A DNA stretch of 64,000 nt from Bacidia rubella (lineage: Eukaryota; Ascomycota; Lecanoromycetes; Lecanorales; Ramalinaceae), in NCBI GenBank assembly GCA_032158265.1, contig JAVTIF010000001.1, positions 2,108,001-2,172,000 on the forward strand, given 5' to 3'. This document shows positions 44,269-55,919 of the stretch, piece after piece. The position numbers and the translations under genes were made by a program. The stretch's first letter is position 1. Each line of letters begins with the position of its first letter. Below the pieces are notes generated by a model. That model was not told where the DNA came from and made no database searches. It was given only the letters and a program-made list of their open reading frames with translations.

Positions 44269-45805
44269 ATGGCAGATCTTGAGGCTCGTGACGGATCAGA
44301 AGCTGCCGTCAAACAAAATAAGCCTCTCGGAGACGAAGCAATGGAAGCCCCATCAGTGAATGAGGAAGACTCTCCACTTGCACTTGCCTCGGAACTAGGA
44401 GTGGAAGATCAGAATGTGCCGGCAACCGTGGACCAATTTCGAACGAACACCTTCGACGCTACACAACCACGTTCCAAAGCAGACAGAATCGTGGCTTATT
44501 GCACGATGTTGACGATGCGACACCAGCGAGCCATCAATGATACCGAAAAGCAAGCGATCTTCGACATCCTCAAGTCCCTGTGGGCTATCGGACCTGTCTC
44601 TGCTAAGGAAAATCTGGAGCTGAATATTACGGGCACGCTTCGCTCCATTCTCGGAGAGACGCCGACACCTCGCGCTCCGTATGAGTACCCTGAACCACTT
44701 CAGCGGAACGCAGCCATCATCCTCGAGCGGATCGAGAGTAATATTGCCACCGAGACTGAAGAAGCTCTCGAGCGCAACAACGACTCTTCAACTTCACCAG
44801 AGCCTAGCGCCGCACCTCGCGTACCGAAGCGAAAGAGGACGCCTGTTGAGTCTTCAAAGCCAGCAAGCCTTCCCACTGATGACCCGACGTTCAAGGAATG
44901 CATGAGAGGCATCATGTTTACCACTGTTGGCCGCCGGACATCCAGGCTCGATCCCGATATGCAGCCGCCAAAGCGCCGTAGCGATGTGTTCGGTCACAAC
45001 GCCATCTCTGTCGGCCAATGGTGGCCTATGCGTCTCTGTGCGCTCCGAGATGGGGCACATGGACATGCCCAGGGTGGCATTCACGGCAGAGCAGATGCGG
45101 GAGCTTACAGTATTGTCGTCTCAGGTGAGTCCGCTCATAGATTTCTACCATTCCGAGGTGCTTCTTCACCTGATGCCCACCTCTTTTCGTCCTCTTACAT
45201 TCTTCAATTACCTCCTCCAATGATCGAGCTCATCTATGCTGGCTCCATTATCCAGCCTTAATTAGTTTGCTGACCAACTCCTTTGGTAGCCCAGTACGAT
45301 GACCTTGACATCGACAACAACGACACCATTCTTTACTCTGGTTCCAACTCCCTCGAGAACACCGACCCCGAGAACCCTCTTGTAACTTACGCAACCAAGT
45401 CCCTACGCGTCTCCTACACCACCCAACACCCTGTTCGGGTCCTTCGATCTGGATCCTCAAATAGCCAGTATGCACCTAGCAAAGGGCTCCGGTAAGCAAT
45501 CCTCCCTCCATGACCGAAAAGCCACCCCTTTTCGTGTCACGACCTTCCCATCGTAACTGTCAAAATCAGCATATCCGGTGGAATGCGATGCATTCCGTTG
45601 TCCTGGTGTTTGCTCCAAAATATCACTAACACGCATCAGGTACGACGGTCTCTACCGAATCACCCGTGAAGACGTTGAGCAAAACAAAAAAGGAGGCGCG
45701 TACTTACGATTCACATTAACGCGGATCGAGGACCAGCCAGAAATCGTTTGGAACAGACCGAGTACGAAGGAACGGAGAGTGTTCGACTCGCTGAAGGATA
45801 GGTGA
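44269..45805 (+). CDS. SRA-YDG domain protein, stand-alone
   Basis: Exons 44269-45124, 45290-45491 and 45640-45805 give 407 residues. The introns are 165 and 148 bases, long for this region, with GTGAGT..GGTAG and GTAAGC..ATCAG ends. The N-terminal 230 residues are acidic and helical, with a KRKR basic patch near 205. The SRA (SAD/RING-associated) domain starts about residue 239 with FGHNAISVGQWWPMRL, continues AGAYSIVVSAQYDD, DTILYSGSNSL, a basic VRVLRSG strand and LRYDGLYRI, the YDG motif, and ends with YLRFTLTRIEDQP. SRA domains bind methylated or hemimethylated cytosine by base flipping. Unlike UHRF1 or plant SUVH proteins, there is no PHD, RING or SET domain. A nuclear role in reading DNA methylation is inferred. 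Confidence 0.88.
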
Positions 45806-46442
45806 ATGGATCGCAGTCGATTTATGAAGAGATGAGGAGATGATTGAAATGGAACATTGGATAAGAGTCACGGAAGCATTTATTACGGAGCAGTAACTTC
45901 CAAATCACACCAGTCGCTACTAAATTATCGGAAATCCCAGTAATGATTGCTAGCTGGCCTGTACCTGCCCTTCGTGGCAGCTTACTCCAGTTTTGGTGGG
46001 TGACGGTGGCGCGCAAAGCGTGATTTACTTGAAGGAAACCACACAAGGTGTACAAAGAATGAATTTGGCTGGAGATACCCGAGCATCAATTCACCGATTC
46101 TGTACATACAAAACACAAAAAGTGTAGAATATGGGTTGGTGGGAGGACTGGGGGGCCAATGGCCAGAGTACAAAAACAAATTGCTTCAGAATATGTTTGG
46201 AATTAGATGTACGCTCTGATCCATGCATGATTCCAACCATTCTCGCAAGTACTATAGACGCACTATTTCTCAATTCTTTACTGCCTTGCCCTAAGATTCC
46301 CCTACCTCGCAATGCAAGACACATCGATATTCTGGTCCCCCCCTCCCCCTTCTCGTCTCAAAATTTCCCACATCGCACCATGCCTCCATGCCCTACCTCG
46401 GCCTTGATCTGATGCCACCCAGCATCTACCTCTCCCACCCGA
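45806..46442. other. spacer between convergent genes
   Basis: Holds the 3' ends of the SRA and TFIIF genes. No gene seen. Confidence 0.45.
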
Positions 46443-48787
46443 CTACAAAGGCAACAAAACCTTCCTCTCCTTATCATACCTCGCATGCGCCTTCATCAAC
46501 TGAATAAACGCATCCCTCTGCTCCTTATTCCTCACTAACCCCTTCCAATGCGCAATCATCGCCGTAATCGGAATCCCCTCTTTCGGAATCTTCGCCCGAA
46601 TCTCTTCCGGTGACGGGAACGGGATCGATGATGCCGCTGGTTTGTCAGCCGGCGGTTGCGCGAGGGGAGAACTTGCGTTCGCTACGAACGATTGGGTTAG
46701 CGAACACTTGGAAGGTACGGGAAGATCAGAGGGATGAGGAAGCGGAGGGGAGGAGGGAAAAGGGAAGTGAGCATACGCGGACTTCCAGGCTTCTTCTCCG
46801 CGCCAGGGCTACCGGCGCGGCTTCCGGGCGGAGAAGAGGGTTTGCTTCCACCAGCAGCTCCGCCCATCGTGATCTTTAGCTTCTGCCGCTTGCGCGCCCC
46901 GTCGGACATTTCGCCGCCGGAGCCGGCTTCGTTGTCGGAGCCAGGGCCGGCGCGAGCACGCTTGTTGCCTGCTTGTGAGGCTGAGGGTATTGGTGGGGAA
47001 GTCGGGCGGGATGGAGGTTTGGAGGTGGTTGTAGATGCTGTGGGTTGGAGGTGCTTGTTGTTTGCGGTTGCGGCGGTGGCGGTGGTGGTGTTCTTTTTCG
47101 TTTTCTTGCGTGCGCGAGCGGATTCGTTGCCGCTCTGGTCTGAATTGATAGGGGAGCCGGCGCGCTTGAGGTTGCTGGAGGAGGCGGTGCGGGAGATGGG
47201 CTGTTGGGAGGAGGCGTGTTTGGAAGGACGTTTGTCGGGCGTTCTGCTGCCGGAGGAGGAAGGGGCTTTGGGTTTGGATTTGTTGGTGGGTTTCTCGGGG
47301 TGTTTTTCTGGGGAGGTTTTGGGGTCGTTCTTGTCTTTGGCTTTCTCTTTCTCTTCGGCTGCTTTGCGACGTTCAGTTTCAGTTGAGTCGGAATCGGAAC
47401 CACTCGATGAGGAGTAGGGGTTGGAACCGCTGTCAGAGTCGTAGATATAATTCTTCTCGCGCTTCATCAGGGCTTTTTTGACCTTTTTGCCGAGCTTCTT
47501 TTCCGTTTCTTTTTCCTTTTTCTCGAGCTGCTCTTGTTTCTCGTACTCCTTCTCCTCCTTCAGGTCAAAGACGTTGGCTTGAAGCTGATCTTTCTTGATG
47601 CGATCTTCTGCTTCTTTCGTCTCATCGTCTTCCTCAAAGAGCATATTCTCCTCATCGTCGGCAAATCGATCTTCCACGAAATCCAGATCATCCGCATCGG
47701 CATTCTCGTGCTTAGTGATGGGAGCAGCCGAGCCACTTCCACCGCCCCCTCTTTCCCATTTGCCAATGAACAGCCCGCTACCTGCTTTTCTATTTTCGAG
47801 GTCTTCCTGCTTCTTCTTCCTTGACTCGTCCGTATCTTGAAACCATCGCGGTTCCTTGGTCCTCCTATTGAAACGCATCTCGGCCTCCTCGCTTGTCAGA
47901 GTCTTGAATTGGTTTTTCTGTGTGAACTTATACCACTTTTCCAGCGGAGCAACACGAAAAACCCCGAACTTGTCCTGAATAAACATAGCGTAATTGTTGG
48001 ACAGAGCTTCCTCGTATGTACTCTGCCAGGTGCTTTTCCCCTCAAAGTCCTCAAGCATCCATGGCAAAGCTTCCTCATATCGTAATTTCGACCGAGCTTT
48101 CTGCTCCTCGGTCTGATCTGTTCGGTAGACTTGCTCCGTTTTCTTGAGGTTAACCCCGCGCTGCTTGCTTCCTCCTACTGAAGGTGCCACTTTCGCGTTT
48201 TCCGACTCTCGTCTTCTATCCCTCTCTGCCCTAGCCTCAGCTTTAATTTCTGCCTCTTTGCTCTCCTCATCGTTCATCTCTGGCTGGCTTTCAAGCGAGC
48301 GAGGATGTTTTCGATGGAGTCTCACTGGTCGTACAAAGTCTTCCTTGTCTCTTGGGTCCACGGCCTTTTTACTCGAGAATCTCGCAACGTGATACCGAAA
48401 GCCCTCCATCAGAGCTCGCTTCGACAGGCGCAGCTCGTGTTCTTTGACCTGTCCTACGGGTGCTGACGAAAACCCACTGACCTTGTTTTCCTTCGTAACA
48501 TCAAGTATTGCTGGGAGTGAGCTTGGTGGAGGAGGTCTAGGTCTTGCGAGTGGTTGAGAGTCCAAAGGCGGAGGGCCGAAAGAAGGCGGGCGCAACCCAT
48601 TTGGGAGCTGTGGCACACCATTTGAGGTGGGAGCTTTTTGTGTTGGCTTCTTTTTTGGTCTAACAAGAGGATCTGCGGCTTTGGGTTTCTTTCTTATGTA
48701 CGGAGCACCGCTATTAGGCGTACGGCCAGGTGTGCGACCGGGCGTCTGGTCAGGAGGAGAAGCGCTCATACTGATGTCTGAAGGCAT
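46443..48787 (-). CDS. TFG1: transcription initiation factor IIF subunit alpha (RAP74)
   Basis: Exons 48787-46777 and 46681-46443 give 749 residues. The 95-base intron (GTATGC, GCTAAC, CGTAG) is phase 1. The N-terminal third contains the dimerisation region that pairs with TFIIF beta: LRLSKRALMEGFRYHVARF, then LPWMLEDFEGKSTWQSTYE and YAMFIQDKFGVFRVAPLEKWYKF. A triple-barrel end (RWFQDTDE, GLFIGKWERGG) follows. The middle is a long charged region rich in Glu/Lys/Asp/Ser. The small last exon completes the C-terminal winged helix (SPEEIRAKIPKEGIPIT...LVRNKEQRDAFIQLMKAHA...RKVLLPL), the part that binds the Pol II CTD phosphatase FCP1. The subunit acts in Pol II pre-initiation complexes in the nucleus. 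The first in-frame ATG is used. Confidence 0.92.
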
Positions 48788-49800
48788 GGTCAAGTATTGG
48801 AGAGGAAATGAAGCTTCAGAACTGGGAGGTGACAGAGCGAGGAGGGGAAGAGGATCGTTGTAGCAAAGCGTATAGCATTAGGTGCTCATGAACTCAGTCT
48901 ACTAAAAGAGGGTTCGCTTGTGTAGTCCCATTGTTTACTTGCCGGATTTGCAAGAAGTGAGATGTGAAAATGTAGCGATGTGTCAGGTAATAGTGCCTTT
49001 GTAGTGTCAAAGGGTGAACAGTCATGGACGCCCGCAGCAGTTCAACATGCCGACGAATGCCAAGCTCAGCCCTACAGTGACCGTAAATCCGCGACGCTGT
49101 CCTTCATCTAAGATATCAAATAGACGTGAAACTCCGCGCTTGGGACAAGGAAAGATTTCATGACACATTTTGATTTGAAAAGCGATGCTCTAGCGACACT
49201 GACCTCCAATTACACAACACTTTCAGGCGGTACATTCGAGTTTCCGTTGTTTGATCATGTAACACCTGGTGGCCTACATACCAATACTCGCTGCTTCAGA
49301 AAGCTAAACGGACAGGCTTGAAACGTTTTCTGTTAAGAAAGCTTGTTCAAACATTGTGACTGCAGTTGATCCTCCTTTATGAGTTCCTAAAGATCTGGAA
49401 GTACTCTATGATTGCTTGTGCATTGCTATTATTTCTTTGACATGTCTTGAGACTCAAAGATGTTCCGTATTCATATAAGTCAATAATTGGTGCTGTCTAT
49501 TCTAAGACGTAGCCTGACCTGACTCGGACTCACCTGAATACAGTCAGCTTCAAATTTTGAATGGTGGGGATAGGCATGGTGTCAATGGGGACAAGGAAGC
49601 TCACAAACGTTTACCTCTAAATTCGAGAATGCCTCTTCATACCTGGCGATACTACCAGACCCTTGATTGGTGGACTTTGTAAAGATCAGCATTGTTCCTC
49701 TCCTCTCCTGGATGCAGCGACTATGGCTGGTGCTAGTGGTGTTGTAACATAGTCATACCTGGTGCCACCATTTGCATCATTCATTCACAGAAAGTGTGAA
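48788..49800. other. bidirectional promoter gap
   Basis: About 1 kb between divergent start codons of TFIIF alpha and the Cid1-like gene. No gene or strong motif recognised. Confidence 0.45.
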
Positions 49801-52641
49801 ATGTCTCATCCATCTCAACAGCGACACGTTTCGCACCGTCCTTCCGACAATAGGAACCCACGGCATAGTCATCCTTCTGTTGGTGGTCCAGAGCCGGCGA
49901 CTTCGCCCTATCCAGTGCAACATCCCCAGCATCCAAGCCATAGGAGCCGTCCTACAGGACCTTACCAGCAAGTCCCGCGACAGAATGCATTTTCGAACTA
50001 TCCATTGTCGTCGTCAAATGCCTTTCGTGACGAAAGAAAGTTTCCCCACCTTCCTCAGAACCCTAGCGTGACCTTACCGGGCAACCCGCCGACTGCTTCG
50101 TGCACATCCTCTGATCACTATCAAATCCAACAAGGACCTGACCTTGAAGGTCGCATGCGAGACATGATTCTTCAACATCAGCCTCAGACCGGTCCAGCCA
50201 CCCAGCAACAAAAAGTCTCCCAGCCTAATGCTAGTCAAGTGCGTCCACAGAGAAGGGCGAATCAAGCTACGAGAAAGCAGCAACAGCTCGAAACGCAACA
50301 GATCATTCACCAACCGCAAGCTGCCAATGGACAGAACCAAGCGCAACGTAATATACATGGGGCTCAGCATCCAGGCCATCGTAACTACCGTCAGGCTCCA
50401 CCACCTGAACTACCTCAGTCAGGTAACTTTGGCAATCATGTACCGCCGCATTTACGGGGACAAAACTACGCGAATGTGCCATCGACAGCGCCCGGCCCTC
50501 CATCTGCTCTTGGTCCACACCATCGTCAGCTTTTTGACCCCTACAAGAACACCCAAGCCAATCAAAATTTCATACCCAATGGCAGACATTACACGACGAT
50601 ACCACAATCGTTAGCAAACATCCAAGATCAAATTGAATACCTGGAGTTCACAGCGCGTAACGAGATCTCAAGAATCGAGATAAGCGTTGAAGAGTATCAG
50701 GAGAAACATAAACTAAGAGCAAAGCTAGAGGTTCTCTGTCGAGAAGCCATCCACGACTTCGAGAAAGACAAGAACCCGGATTTTGACGCGGAGAGCGTCC
50801 ACTTAGAAGTCTTTGGCAGTCTCAAGACGACCTTTGCGACGAAAAACTCAGACATGGACGTAGCTGTGCTTTCTCCAAATTCTCAGACCGATGCCTCAAG
50901 CATTGACTCTCCACTGCCACGAGTGGTGGAGAGGAAGCTTCTTGACGCAGGCTACGGCGCGAGACTTCTGACCAGGACTAGAGTTCCCATCATCAAATTT
51001 TGTGAGGAGCCAACGCCTGAGCTTGCTAACGACCTGCGAGAGGAGAGGATGAAGTGGGAGGAGGAGATGCGTACGCCAAAGGAAAAAGCTAAGAAGCCAA
51101 AAAGAAAGTCGAAGAGGGACGTAAAGAATCCTGAAGTAGGGCACATAGACGAAGAAGATGACCGACATAATCCAACCATGCCACAATTTCGTCCGAATGC
51201 TGGAGGCGAGCATTCCGAGGACGATGATCATGGCAATTGTGATGAGCAGGACCATGAGGCTACTGAAGATGAACAGAACGCTAAAGATCTGACCCAAACC
51301 AAGGCCAATGGTTCGATCCTTGATATCACAAATGGTGAGGAAGTCATCAATGAGAGAGGCAACCCGGCAGACACTACTAACCATCCAGAGTCAAAAGAGG
51401 AAGCTCAAGAACCCAGATCGGACCTTGAGCGAGACGATCCTACTCTAGCTAACAAAACCGACGAGGAACGCATCCGTCTCTACGAGCTCGCAATAAGAGA
51501 AGAATGGTATACATATCCTGAACGCCAGATCATCCATCATTTCATCCGCTCAGTCAAGAATTCCACCCCTCCCGACAATCTGGACCCTGCACGCGGAGCC
51601 CTCCAAACCCTCCCCAACGTCCTTCGACGCTACCGCGAACGTACTCCCAGCAAACTCGACTACCCAAAAACCGGCGTCGGCCTACAATGCGACATCAACT
51701 TCTCCAACCTCCTCGCAATCCACAACTCCACCCTCCTCCGCTGCTACTCGATCTGCAATCCACGCGTAAAACCCATGGTGCTCTTCATAAAATCCTGGGC
51801 CAAAAAGCGTAAAATCAACAGCGCCTACGAAGGCACGCTCTCCTCCTACGGCTACGTCCTATTGGTCCTCCACTACCTCGTCAACATCGCCAAACCACCC
51901 GTCCTCCCAAACTTACAGCATGTCAAGAACATAAGCTCAGACCCCTTGAGCATGTCAATAGGCGAGGTCAGCGGCTACGACGTCCGCTTCTTCCGCAACG
52001 AAGCCTCCATAGCAGAAATGGCATCCCGCAACCAAATCACCAGCAACTATGAACCCCTCGGCTCCCTCCTCCGCGGCTTTTTCACCTACTACGGCAGTTC
52101 CGGCCACCACAGTTTCCAATGGACACAACACGCGCTCTCTCTGCGCACTCAGGGCGGCCTAATCCCCAAGAACCAAAAAGGCTGGACCGCCGCGAAGACC
52201 GAGGTCGTCGAAGCCGGTCCCGCAGGCAAAGACGGCAAGGCCGGGGAGAAGAAAGATATCAGACAGAGGTATCTTGTGGCGATTGAAGATCCGTTCGAGA
52301 TCGAACATAATGTTGGGAGGACGGTGAATCATGAGGGGATTTGTGCTATTAGGGATGAGATGAGGAGGGCGAATTTTTTGGTTTGTCATGCTGGTGTGGG
52401 GAGGGATGGGCCCGAGCAGCTTTGCGGGGAACATGAGGGACGGGGGAATTTGCAGTATAGGTATTTTGGGCCGAGACCGAGGAGGGGGATTGTGGGTAAG
52501 GGTACCGGTGAGGTTAAGGAGGTTGGTGGGGTGAAGAAATCAGAGGGGCGGAGTGATGCTGAGAAGGCGAGGGTTGTTGAGTTGAAGGCGAAGGTGGAGG
52601 GGGTTGCGAAGTCGGCTGCTGCTGCTCCTACGGCGAAGTAA
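49801..52641 (+). CDS. Cid1-like non-canonical poly(A)/poly(U) polymerase
   Basis: Single exon, 946 residues from the first ATG. Residues 1-270 are Gln/Pro/His-rich and disordered. The nucleotidyltransferase core begins about residue 280: LEVFGSLKTTFATKNSDMDVAVLSP contains the metal-binding pair Asp351/Asp353. VPIIKF follows at about 396. The third carboxylate is in QCDINFSN (Asp631). Between these lies a segment of about 230 residues, rich in Lys/Glu and partly helical, that interrupts the catalytic domain. The PAP-associated region has KPMVLFIKSWAKKRKIN and TLSSYGYVLLVLHYLVN, then EPLGSLLRGFFTYYG and EDPFEIEHNVGRTV. The enzyme adds A or U to RNA 3' ends. Substrate and compartment cannot be told from the sequence. 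Confidence 0.88.
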   Translation: MSHPSQQRHVSHRPSDNRNPRHSHPSVGGPEPATSPYPVQHPQHPSHRSRPTGPYQQVPRQNAFSNYPLSSSNAFRDERKFPHLPQNPSVTLPGNPPTASCTSSDHYQIQQGPDLEGRMRDMILQHQPQTGPATQQQKVSQPNASQVRPQRRANQATRKQQQLETQQIIHQPQAANGQNQAQRNIHGAQHPGHRNYRQAPPPELPQSGNFGNHVPPHLRGQNYANVPSTAPGPPSALGPHHRQLFDPYKNTQANQNFIPNGRHYTTIPQSLANIQDQIEYLEFTARNEISRIEISVEEYQEKHKLRAKLEVLCREAIHDFEKDKNPDFDAESVHLEVFGSLKTTFATKNSDMDVAVLSPNSQTDASSIDSPLPRVVERKLLDAGYGARLLTRTRVPIIKFCEEPTPELANDLREERMKWEEEMRTPKEKAKKPKRKSKRDVKNPEVGHIDEEDDRHNPTMPQFRPNAGGEHSEDDDHGNCDEQDHEATEDEQNAKDLTQTKANGSILDITNGEEVINERGNPADTTNHPESKEEAQEPRSDLERDDPTLANKTDEERIRLYELAIREEWYTYPERQIIHHFIRSVKNSTPPDNLDPARGALQTLPNVLRRYRERTPSKLDYPKTGVGLQCDINFSNLLAIHNSTLLRCYSICNPRVKPMVLFIKSWAKKRKINSAYEGTLSSYGYVLLVLHYLVNIAKPPVLPNLQHVKNISSDPLSMSIGEVSGYDVRFFRNEASIAEMASRNQITSNYEPLGSLLRGFFTYYGSSGHHSFQWTQHALSLRTQGGLIPKNQKGWTAAKTEVVEAGPAGKDGKAGEKKDIRQRYLVAIEDPFEIEHNVGRTVNHEGICAIRDEMRRANFLVCHAGVGRDGPEQLCGEHEGRGNLQYRYFGPRPRRGIVGKGTGEVKEVGGVKKSEGRSDAEKARVVELKAKVEGVAKSAAAAPTAK

Positions 52642-52905
52642 GCAGGAACTGGAGCAGAGCTTGATGGTGAGGAGACGAGTTGGTATGGATATGGGATTAT
52701 GCGAGTATTCGAGTGGGGCAACGGAATGGAGGGCGGAGATCATGTTTGCTGTCAATCTCAATTGAGTAAAGCCGGCTTCTTGTGTACGTTCATCGTTCAT
52801 GTTCAACGTGCAGACATCGATATGATGACTTTCAGTATCATACTCAAATATTATGACATTCCACTCATCTTCAAATAGCGGACACATGTCTATGTCTCTA
52901 GTAAC

Positions 52906-54234
52906 CTAGAATATCGGCACCACATCCTCCTCTTCCTCTTCTTCGTCCTTATCCTCCTCTACCCTCCCTTTTCCCGCACACCCTTCCTGTCCCTTGGCTT
53001 CCGGCCCGTCATCACCCATCAAAACATCAACAATCTTCTCGCACCACCCCCTCACCCTCTCATCCTCTTTACTAAGATGCAACTCCCTAACTACCACATA
53101 CGCCCCTGTGTCTCTCATAACCTTCCGTCCCTCTCGTCCCCCTCGTGCCGCAAGCAAATACAAACTCTCCACCTCCAGCCTGACCACCTCTTCATCCCTC
53201 TCCTGCACGTGCTCCGGGGGCAGTAACTGGCACTCGGGAGGTAACGTCTCCATCTCCTCTTCTGTGATGTTCTCTTGGTTGGGGCTGCAGAGGGGGAGGA
53301 GGAGAGGTGGGAGGATGCTGTGGGCTGGTTGGAGGAGGTAGAGTGGGTCGGGGTGTGAGAGGGAGAGGTTGCGGAGGAGGGTCGCGGTGCCGAGGCGGCG
53401 GATTGGGGAGGGGTGGGTTGTGTGCGGGAGGAAAGAGGTTAGGGGGTCGAGGGTTGAGGTGGGGGTTGTGAGGTAGGAGGTGAATGACGGGTGCTAGAAC
53501 AGGGTCAGTATAGCCGGTCAGAGGAGATTGAGAGGCGGTGGTGGGTTGGGCGTACTCTTGCAAGGTCTCCGAATAGGTAGGCTAGGTGATCGTAGTCGGC
53601 GTGTTTGTTCCAGCCGGAGCCGAGATTGTAGACCTCGATTAGCTGGGTTATGGCCCGCTTTGAGGTCGTGGGGAGGTCTTGGACTGGAAAGCGCTCGAGT
53701 GGAATGAGGCGTTCGAGGGAGGCGGATTTGGCGAGGTTGGCGAGAAGCATGGAGAGCTCGTTTGCTGTGGGTTCTTTGGGGCTCTGAGATATGTACACAT
53801 TAGACGAGAGCTGCTGGAGAAATGCCAAGAGCACTCACATACGGTCAAGCGAGACAGAACTGTTTCCAGGAAGGCATCGTCTTCAACCAGCTCTTTCAGC
53901 ACCTCGAGGTCTGCAGACAGATTGATCAAGATTGTCAAGGCATTCTTAGCGATCGGCTGCGGTAGATGGTCAGCAAAGACACTGGTGATGGCAACAGGAT
54001 GCTCCCACCTACTACATAATCCCTCACCAGCAGTTTGAGGTCTTTGACTGGTGTCAACTGCTTGCTCTTGAAGATCCTTGGCTGTGCTTTCGAGAAGGGT
54101 ACGAGATTCTCGGTGGCAACTTGGCGAATTTGGGTGTTGCCATGGTGAAGAAACTCAACGAGCTTTTGCGCTGTTAACTTGCTCTATATCTTGCAGGGGT
54201 TTATCATGCCTACTTCTTCAAGCTCTGTGGGCAT
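52906..54234 (-). CDS. HGH1: HGH1 homologue (eEF2 chaperone, armadillo-type)
   Basis: Five exons: 54234-54214, 54162-54013, 53956-53843, 53783-53556 and 53493-52906, giving 366 residues. Introns are 51-62 bases and all four junctions are phase 0. The first exon encodes only MPTELEE and joins LVEFLHHGNTQIRQVATENLVPFS, the usual start of the family. Other landmarks are VKDLKLLVRDY, PIAKNALTILINLSADLEVLKELV, ANELSMLLANLAKS and the C-terminal LYLLAARGGREGRKVMRDTGAYVVVRELH. In yeast HGH1 helps eEF2 fold together with the TRiC chaperonin in the cytosol. The C-terminus is acidic. The first acceptor (AAAAG) is weak but gives the family sequence. In the second intron the donor could lie three bases earlier. 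Confidence 0.88.
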
Positions 54235-54541
54235 CGTGCTTGTGGTGGTTGGATATTCAGAATCCCAATCGATAACGTATGCAGTATTATAATACATTAT
54301 AATACATGGAGCTAGTTCTAGCTCAGCCAGTCGACGGCGCAGAAACAGCCGAGGTAATACTGTAGCGGTAACCAATGATCAATGCAGTTATGCATGCACA
54401 ACAAATGCCTCATCCTATGCAACCATGCTTCTCTACTTATAAGACATCCCGCCAACGTAGCGACTGCAATCATGGCATCTTGTGAACTGAAGACGCGTAA
54501 TCGCAGCGGTCGAGGCCTGTGCAGCCGCATGTCAGTAAAGC
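54235..54541. promoter_or_regulatory. shared promoter of HGH1 and the OB-fold gene
   Basis: Only 307 bases separate the divergent start codons, so regulatory sequence is probably shared. No specific site identified. Confidence 0.45.
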
Positions 54542-55919
54542 ATGGAAGACTTCCTCGAACGCGAATATGGCGTCAAGCCCGTCATCAGGGAGATGGTACG
54601 AACAGATGTATGCTTTCCAGCAATCAAGTTGCTTGTAGAGCGAAATACCGTGGTTCCAGTCAATACTGGAGATCCTGAGTCCAATAAGAAAGCGTTTCGT
54701 CTTCAACTTAGTGATGGCGAGAAATGTATTCAGGGTTTGCTTAGGGTCTGTCCCTTTCCATCATCACAACTGACTCGCAATCAGCATTGGTGAGGCGAAG
54801 GCTGCACAAGACGGTCTTGCAGCTGGAAATTGGCAGAGGGTCTGTGATTGTGCTCAAAGAGTATAACATGAGGCGAGCCAAGCGTCTTTCGGGGGATGGA
54901 GAAGTCATGTATGCTTCCCTTTGCAGCCGAAGAGTCATAAGGCACATCTAATTACCAGAAGATATCTCGCCATTCGTGACTTCTATGCGGTAGGATTTAC
55001 AGAGTTGCCCGATGTCGAGGAAGGAGGCGAGCCTGCCGAATCCGCCAACGCCCAACCACCGAAGATACTTGGCGGTGAAGCTGAGAGCACAGACCCCGAA
55101 ATCGCAGATCACTCAACCTTGTCTAAAGAGGAAGTGGGGGATCAAGAGATGCCGCGGACTCAGCCACCGAGCTTCGAGCCGACACCTGTGGAACTACTCT
55201 CGATTCCTACTGAGCAAGGTTCATCTACCAAAGAAGCGTCTTCCCCTGAGGAACCAACCATTCCTCGTTCCGCTGCATGGCTGAAGCGAGCGGCTATCGA
55301 ACATCATCGGCGCTGCCATACCAAAGCGATGATACCTTTCTCTGAATGCTGTCCAGCTCATGATAGTGGTGCAGAATTTGAACGTTTCTGCAAGGATCAT
55401 CCACTCTCGGACACTGACACTCTATGTCAATCAGTATCACACACAGCACTACTTGCTATAATGACAGTTTCGCCCCTGAAGCCTTATCGCGAACCCCCAA
55501 AGATCACCAGGTTAGCGTCTGTGACTGGTCGGAACAAGTCCCGGAACGTGGACGTTGACATACTGGTGGCCATCGAGTCGGTAGACGAATCTACTACCAA
55601 ACCTGCTAGAATGGATCTGAAGCGGGATATTCGCATCCTGGATCCTAGTGTCGATGAACCTGTCACACTGAGCATATTCATGGATCCTGTCAACTTCCAT
55701 GCTAGTGCTGGAACTATCGCGCTGTTCAGGCATGTGACGACGCATGATTGGCGACGAGGAAATCTCAACGCATATCCTGCCAGAGTCGCCGGAAGGGAGT
55801 GGTTCATTCCTAATCCTTTTTGTGAGCCACTAGGAGTGCGGGACGAAGCCCAACGTATGCAGGAATGGTGGCAAGAGCACGAGGTGCTGAAGCATGTTTC
55901 ACCCCATGGGAGCGGTTGA
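54542..55919 (+). CDS. predicted OB-fold nucleic-acid-binding protein
   Basis: Exons 54542-54734, 54785-54908 and 54959-55919 give 425 residues. Both introns are 50 bases. The first donor, GTTTGC, is weak but is the one that yields a frame running from EKCIQ into ALVRRRLHKTVLQLEIGRGS. The first 120 residues, ending RYLAIRDFYAVGF, resemble one OB fold. A disordered acidic stretch follows. The C-terminal third (KITRLASVTGRNKSRNVDVDILVAIESV...RDIRILDPS...VTLSIFMDPVNFHASAGTIALFRHVTTHDW...GREWFIP) resembles a second OB fold of the replication protein A large-subunit kind. Single-stranded DNA or telomere binding is possible. The resemblance is by pattern only and no name is assigned. Confidence 0.65.

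Noticed and set aside
46734..47417. 227-codon plus-strand frame.
   Set aside because: Shadow of the charged, low-complexity part of the TFIIF alpha gene.
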